38,052 nt of DNA from assembly GCA_015655335.1 (NCBI GenBank), contig JAATFF010000068.1:1-38052 (forward strand). Direction: 5' to 3'. Origin of the DNA: Lysobacterales bacterium (lineage in GTDB: Bacteria; Pseudomonadota; Gammaproteobacteria; Xanthomonadales; Rhodanobacteraceae). Position 1 is the first letter of the stretch. Each line of letters begins with the position of its first letter. The notes under the pieces are model-generated. The model was not told the origin of the DNA, searched no databases, and saw only the letters and a list, made by a program, of their open reading frames with translations. The translations under genes were made by a program, and so were the position numbers. This document shows positions 34,501 through 38,052 of this stretch, in pieces.

Positions 34501-35020
34501 CGAACTGCTGGAACGCGCCGTACGTGCGCTGAAATCCGGCAAGGTGCCCGATTTCGACCTCAGCAGCGAACACGAGACGGAAGTGGAGCTGCACCTGCCG
34601 GCACTCATTCCCGATGATTACCTTCCCGACGTGCATGCGCGCCTGACGCTGTACAAACGTATTGCCAGCGCGCGCGACGAAGAAGCATTGCGCGAACTGC
34701 AAGTGGAAATGATCGACCGCTTCGGTTTGCTGCCGAATGCCGTGAAGCAGCTATTCGCCGTGGCAAGTCTGAAATTGATGGCCACGCCGTTGGGCATCCG
34801 CAAGCTCGACTTTGGCGCCAATGGCGGACGCGTGACCTTCCGCGACAAGCCAGACATCGACCCGATGGCCATCATTCGCCTGATCCAGAGCTATCCACGC
34901 GTCTACAAACTCGAAGGCCAGGACAAGCTGAAGGTGCACATGGAACTGCCTGGCGCGAGCGAACGCATTCGTACCGCCATGGAGATCCTGGTCCGGCTGG
35001 GTGCTCGCAAGGCGGCTTGA
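31571..35020 (+). CDS. mfd: Transcription-repair coupling factor
   Basis: 1149 residues, essentially the length of E. coli Mfd (1148). Domains in order: UvrB-like N-terminal region (about 30-340) for UvrA contact; a linker; the RNA-polymerase-interacting CarD-like domain (GSPIVHVDHGVGRYQGL, about 478-560); an SF2 translocase with Walker A GDVGFGKTE (K635) and DEEQ box (D730); TRG motif (HDLEIRGAGELLGDEQSG, about 950-970); and a C-terminal autoinhibitory TRCF domain (about 1000-1149). It removes stalled RNA polymerase from damaged template and recruits UvrA. It is a single gene whose stop lies ten bases from the convergent egtD stop. Confidence 0.97.
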   Translation: MPNPISHPPLPTSPKQRRFWTPPHGSARALLVAEAAQSHSGLLVAVTRDTQRAHALEDELRIFAGTLPVLHFPDWETLPYDVFSPHPEIVSQRIATLYQLPSVKRGVLVVSAATLMQRIAPRSHITGSGLMLSKGQKLDLANEQRRLEASGYRHVPQVAEPGDFAVRGALIDIFPMGASEPYRIELFDDEVESIRSFDPETQRSQQQVEKVELLPAREFPVSDDAAKAFRSRLRERFPIDVRRCPLYQDMKEGVTPGGIEYYLPLFFEQTATLFDYLADDALFVLGEGTSEASEQFWTQTAERYDQRAHDIERPVLPPGELYLSAEQLREQLNKRPRVEVVDSGHEHAVTAGTQPAPELPLNRKGEEPGTSLRHFIESYPGRVLVTADSAGRREALLEQLATVGLKPLNVDGWQAFLGDASRLAITIAQLEQGFALTKPAITVLTERELFGERVRSERRRRRGAARDPDTIIRDLTELSIGSPIVHVDHGVGRYQGLVSMELGGMTGEFLIIEYAKGDKLYVPVAQLGLVSRYSGTAPELAPLHSLGGDAWERARKKAAEKVRDVAAELLAIYAQREARGGESLPIDRQLVEEFGSSFPFEETPDQQRAIDAVLGDLAAPRAMDRVICGDVGFGKTEVALRAAFAAATAGKQVAVLVPTTLLAQQHYRNFADRFADWPVRVDVLSRFRSTKDVNEALKRLADGQIDVIVGTHKLLQPDIKFKQLGLVIVDEEQRFGVRQKEQLKKLRAEVDLLTMTATPIPRTLNMAMSGLRDLSLIATPPAHRMAVRTFISAWEPALIREAFQRELQRGGQVYFLHNEVESIERTTRDLQELIPDARIGIAHGQMPERELEQVMADFHRQRFNVLVCTTIIETGIDIPTANTIIINRADRFGLAQLHQLRGRVGRSHHRAYAYLIVPDRKAITADAEKRLEALASLEELGAGFTLATHDLEIRGAGELLGDEQSGQIQEIGFGLYTELLERAVRALKSGKVPDFDLSSEHETEVELHLPALIPDDYLPDVHARLTLYKRIASARDEEALRELQVEMIDRFGLLPNAVKQLFAVASLKLMATPLGIRKLDFGANGGRVTFRDKPDIDPMAIIRLIQSYPRVYKLEGQDKLKVHMELPGASERIRTAMEILVRLGARKAA

Positions 35021-35030
35021 AAGCCGCCGG

Positions 35031-36008
35031 CTAACCCGCGTTGCTTCGTGTCAGGTACTGCAGGCTGAAAAGGCCTGCGGAATCCGTCCATACATGCTGC
35101 ACGACCAACCCGGCGGTGGCAGCAAGCGCCGCAAAATCTTCGAGGGAATACTTGCAGCTGTATTCCACCAGCATCGTTTCATCTTCGCGAAACAGGGCTT
35201 GCAACCGGCCAACGCGCACGCGTTGTTCCCGCAGGCTCACGATCTGCGTTTCGATGCGTCCGATCATCGCGTTGTAACGCGCGCGATGACGGAAACCGCC
35301 GAGCTCGAAGTTGCATCCCAGCTCTCTGTTCAACCGCGTCAGCATGTTGAGCGTAAACGCCGCCGTGATGCCGGCGCGATCATTGTAGGCAGCCTCGATG
35401 GTGGCGCGGTCTTTCTTCAGATCCGCACCCACCAGAATGCCGCCGTTGTCGCCCATTTCGCCGCGCATTTTGCGCAACAGCTGAGCCGCTTCGCGATCAT
35501 CGAAATTGCCGATGGTGGAACCCGGGAAATACAACACCGTACGACGCGGCGCACGCGGCGGAACCGGCAAACGCAACGGTCGGGTGAAATCCACGGACAG
35601 CGGTTGAATCGGTACATGAGGCAGGTCGTGCCCCATGCGTTCCATGCCCAGTCGCAGCGGCTCGGAAGAGATTTCCACCGGCACCCATGCAACGGGCGTT
35701 ACCAGATGTTCCAACAACAAGCGCGTCTTGATCGCGTGTCCGCTACCGTATTCGACCAGACGAACATCGGGACCGAGCACGTTAGCAATATCGGTGGCGT
35801 GCTCATTCAACAACACGATCTCGGCGCGCGTGAGGTAATACTCCGGCTGTTCGCAAATTTGCTCGAACAACGCCGAACCGCGTTCGTCGTAAAACAACCA
35901 GGACGGCAATCGCTTGGGCTGCGAACGCAGGCCACGTTGGACAACTTGCAACAATGCATTATCGGGCGGGCGCTGTTCGTCCCGCACGGCGTAAGCTTGC
36001 ACACTCAT
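35031..36008 (-). CDS. egtD: L-histidine N-alpha-methyltransferase (ergothioneine biosynthesis)
   Basis: 325 residues from the ATG at 36008, close to the family length of about 320. The ATG overlaps the egtB stop as ATGA, so translation is coupled; the longer frame from 36128 lies inside egtB and is not used. SAM-binding signature LVEYGSGHAIKTRLLLEHL lies at about 78-96. Other EgtD features are ALFEQICEQPEYYLTRAE, VLYFPGSTIGNF and GGILVGADLKKD. EgtD adds three methyl groups to histidine to form hercynine, the substrate of EgtB. No egtC or egtE gene is in the window. Confidence 0.93.
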   Translation of the reverse strand: MSVQAYAVRDEQRPPDNALLQVVQRGLRSQPKRLPSWLFYDERGSALFEQICEQPEYYLTRAEIVLLNEHATDIANVLGPDVRLVEYGSGHAIKTRLLLEHLVTPVAWVPVEISSEPLRLGMERMGHDLPHVPIQPLSVDFTRPLRLPVPPRAPRRTVLYFPGSTIGNFDDREAAQLLRKMRGEMGDNGGILVGADLKKDRATIEAAYNDRAGITAAFTLNMLTRLNRELGCNFELGGFRHRARYNAMIGRIETQIVSLREQRVRVGRLQALFREDETMLVEYSCKYSLEDFAALAATAGLVVQHVWTDSAGLFSLQYLTRSNAG

Positions 36009-37261
36009 CGGTTCTGTCCCAATCGGATGCCCGCGAATTGCCAACGCGCATGGGGCGGAAAAAAATTGCGATAGCTGGCTCGAAGGTGTTCGCGTGGCGT
36101 CGCACAAGAGCCGCCGCGTAAGACCCACTGCCCGTTCATGAATTTACCGTTGTACTCGCCCAATGCACCGGGCAACGGCTTGAAGCCGGGATAACTCACG
36201 TAGGGCGATGCCGTCCATTCCCATACATCGCCAAACATTTGCTGCAAGCCATCGCCGTGTGATGCCGCCATCGGATGGAAGCGATGACTTTCTTGGAAGT
36301 TGCCGGTGATCGGCAGATGGGCCGCCGCGTCTTCCCATTCCGCTTCGGTGGGCAAACGCGCACCAGCCCAGCGCGCGAACGCGTCAGCCTCGAAATAGCT
36401 GAGGTGACATACCGGCGCCCAAGGCTCCAGCGCGCGCATACCGGCGAGCGTAAATTCGCTCGCTAAATCCTCTTGCCAGTACAACGGCCTCTGCCAGCCT
36501 TCGCGCTGCACGGTCGCCCAACCATCGGAAAGCCACAGACTGGCTTCGCGATAACCACCCTCCCTTATGAAGGCCAGATACTCGCTATTGGTCACCAAGC
36601 GATTGGCCAGGGAGTGTGCGGATAACCAGGTGCGATGACGTGGCGTTTCGTTGTCGTAGGCAAAGCCATGGCCGTCGTGGTGACCAATGTCCACCGGCCC
36701 TTCGCGCCCGGGTAGGAAGCGCGTCGGTAACGATTTGGTCTCGCCCCCCACGACAGATGCGTCGCGGTAAACGGGATGCAACGGGTTACACCAGAACGCA
36801 TGCTTGAGGTCGGTAAGCAATAACTCCTGATGCTGCTGCTCATGCTGCAAACCCAGCTCGATTCTGGCGGCAAGCCCGTCATCGAGACCTCGCATCATCA
36901 GCTCTCCGACGGCCTCGTCGATGCGCGACCGGTAGTCGCGAACCTGTTCCAACGTCGGTCGCGACACAAGGCCACGCTGCGGGCGCGCATGCATCGGTCC
37001 TACCGATTCGTAGTAGGAGTTGAACAGGTAATGCCACGCAGGGTCCGGTGACTGGTAGGCCGGATCGTGCCCGAGCACGAACTGCTCGAAAAACCAAGTG
37101 GTATGCGCCAGATGCCATTTGCCGGGACTGGCATCGGGCATGGACTGAACCAGAAGATCTTCCGGGCCAAGGCCAGCACAGAGCGCCCGCGTCTGCCGGC
37201 GTATGCGCATAAAACGCGCAACGCGATCTTCGGTGTGTATGGTGAATGTGGGGGCATTCAT
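36005..37261 (-). CDS. egtB: Hercynine sulfoxide synthase (EgtB)
   Basis: 418 residues from the ATG at 37261; the in-frame extension to 37321 is less protein-like. The N-terminal DinB-like helical domain carries the iron ligands expected for EgtB: H50 in KWHLAHTTWFFE, and H140/H144 in QHEQQHQELLLTD. The C-terminal FGE-sulfatase/C-type-lectin-like domain has RLPTEAEWEDAA, GDVWEWTASPY and GQWVLRGGSCATP....RASYRNFFPP..RW.F.GIRL. The non-heme iron enzyme joins hercynine with cysteine or gamma-glutamylcysteine using oxygen. The coupled egtD downstream supports EgtB over the related selenoneine enzyme SenA. Confidence 0.93.
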   Translation of the reverse strand: MNAPTFTIHTEDRVARFMRIRRQTRALCAGLGPEDLLVQSMPDASPGKWHLAHTTWFFEQFVLGHDPAYQSPDPAWHYLFNSYYESVGPMHARPQRGLVSRPTLEQVRDYRSRIDEAVGELMMRGLDDGLAARIELGLQHEQQHQELLLTDLKHAFWCNPLHPVYRDASVVGGETKSLPTRFLPGREGPVDIGHHDGHGFAYDNETPRHRTWLSAHSLANRLVTNSEYLAFIREGGYREASLWLSDGWATVQREGWQRPLYWQEDLASEFTLAGMRALEPWAPVCHLSYFEADAFARWAGARLPTEAEWEDAAAHLPITGNFQESHRFHPMAASHGDGLQQMFGDVWEWTASPYVSYPGFKPLPGALGEYNGKFMNGQWVLRGGSCATPREHLRASYRNFFPPHARWQFAGIRLGQNR

Positions 37262-37443
37262 AGCGCAGGCACGAGCTGGGCGAACTTGCTGCGATACACC
37301 TTGTGGGGGGGTGACCAACAATCGATCATAGCGTAACCATGCCGCAAATACCGTTCATATTGTGTGATGCGTGTATGGCGGGAATATGGCCGAAGCGGTA
37401 GTTCAAGCAATCATTTGCATCTACAGAGCACTGAGGTGATTTC

Positions 37444-37884
37444 ATGAAACCCATCATTTCTGTACTGCTGGCTTTTACTCTTGCAACAAGCGCGGAATCG
37501 GTGCTGGCGCAATCCTCCCCGGCGAGAACCTCGTTGGCGTACGGCGACTGCATTCGTGTCGACCAGATCAACGAGTGGCACATTGTCGACGCGAGAACTG
37601 TCGTTGTGCGTACAGGCCCTTATCAGCGCTACCTGGTGAATCTCCAGGCCGAGTGCCAGAGACTAGGCATCGGCAACCAGGCTCCGATTTTTGTACTGTC
37701 CCCCGCAGACAAGGCGGTAGGGAATCGCATTTGCGGCTCGATTGGCGAAAAGGTGCGCTCCAGGAATCAACCACCGTGCGCGATTCAATCGGTTAGCTTG
37801 ATCAGCGAAGACCAATTCAATAGCTACCGCACAAAAGCCAAGTATCACAGCGTAAGAACGCAGCAGCCTAGCAAGACGCCTTGA
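37444..37884 (+). CDS. Exported DUF6491-like protein
   Basis: 146 residues with a signal peptide (MKPIISVLLAFTLATSAESVLAQ, cleavage near LAQ-SS). GAGGTGA precedes the ATG. The body has four cysteines (YGDCIRVDQINEWHIVD, QAECQRLG, RICGSIGEKV, PPCAIQSV) and the pattern of the small exported family I know as DUF6491, common in Xanthomonadales: an INEWHIVDARTVVVRTGPYQRYLVNL core followed by C-terminal VSLISEDQF. The function is unknown; it is probably periplasmic with disulfides. The family name is from memory. Confidence 0.72.
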   Translation: MKPIISVLLAFTLATSAESVLAQSSPARTSLAYGDCIRVDQINEWHIVDARTVVVRTGPYQRYLVNLQAECQRLGIGNQAPIFVLSPADKAVGNRICGSIGEKVRSRNQPPCAIQSVSLISEDQFNSYRTKAKYHSVRTQQPSKTP

Positions 37885-37963
37885 ATAAGCCATAACAAAA
37901 AAAGCCCGGCATCGCCGTAATGCTGTTCACTTAAGCATTGCATCGTAGCCAAGGCATCCCAAG

Positions 37964-37999
37964 AATCCGGTCTTCACGTGTTGAAGGCCGGATTTTTTT
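37964..37999 (+). terminator. Rho-independent terminator
   Basis: AATCCGG (37964-37970) pairs with CCGGATT (37988-37994) and CTTC (37972-37975) with GAAG (37983-37986). A T-G wobble joins the two helices into a 12-bp stem with a 7-nt loop. A T-run (37993-37999) follows at once. It is the only textbook terminator seen in the window and ends the plus-strand transcript of the DUF6491-like gene, about 80 bases past its stop. Confidence 0.85.
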
Positions 38000-38052
38000 G
38001 TGTCCCTGCAAAGTGTTCTGTTTGATATCGATGAGCTGCACTCGTTTTCTGA

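Noticed and set aside
36009-36128. N-terminal extension of EgtD
   Set aside because: The extra 40 codons lie entirely within the end of egtB and do not match the family. The ATGA overlap at 36005-36008 is the better start.
37896-37920. Terminator at AAAAAAAGCCCGGC on the minus strand
   Set aside because: Read on the minus strand it gives GCCGGGCTTTTTTT, but only a 4-bp CGGC/GCCG stem precedes it, too weak to call without seeing a gene beyond the window edge.

Overview
The window looks like chromosomal DNA of a GC-rich gammaproteobacterium of the Xanthomonadales/Lysobacterales. My best guess is Rhodanobacteraceae (Dyella, Rhodanobacter or Luteibacter type). This is inferred from gene content: tandem egtB-egtD, RlmJ, Slp, a DUF6491-like exported protein, and GH51/GH39/GH64 enzymes together. 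No rRNA or tRNA gene supports it, and no tRNA or CRISPR array was seen.

Left edge (1-2.9 kb) is a loosely packed accessory patch. It holds the 3' end of an IS3-family transposase with its terminal repeat, a small two-helix membrane protein, two NTF2/SnoaL-like proteins, a DUF6348-like protein and a long inverted repeat.

From 2.9 to 14.9 kb lies a polysaccharide-degradation locus, all on the minus strand. abfA (GH51 arabinofuranosidase) overlaps xynB (GH39 xylosidase) by one base. A 491-bp regulatory gap follows, with two abutting perfect palindromes and a further inverted repeat. Then comes a single 2786-codon gene for a giant exported protein: a GH2-like N-terminal half, Ig/FnIII/discoidin/Lcl/malectin modules, and a GH64 beta-1,3-glucanase domain at the C-terminus. 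In both catalytic units one of the two expected catalytic carboxylates appears to be replaced, which is the most interesting observation here. A secreted esterase with an alpha/beta-hydrolase fold (16.2 kb, plus strand) may work with this locus.

From 17 to 31.5 kb are ordinary chromosomal genes: two EamA exporters, a TetR regulator overlapping an Lnt-like nitrilase-fold membrane protein, a periplasmic cyclophilin, an AsmA protein, an ABC exporter, a LysR regulator divergent from an NAD(P)-binding protein, RlmJ, Slp, a ZnT9-like CDF transporter and a GNAT acetyltransferase.

From 31.5 to 38 kb are mfd (complete), convergent egtB-egtD for ergothioneine synthesis, and a DUF6491-like exported protein followed by a strong intrinsic terminator. 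Coordinates of starts were moved inward where a Shine-Dalgarno sequence, signal peptide or overlap favoured an internal start.
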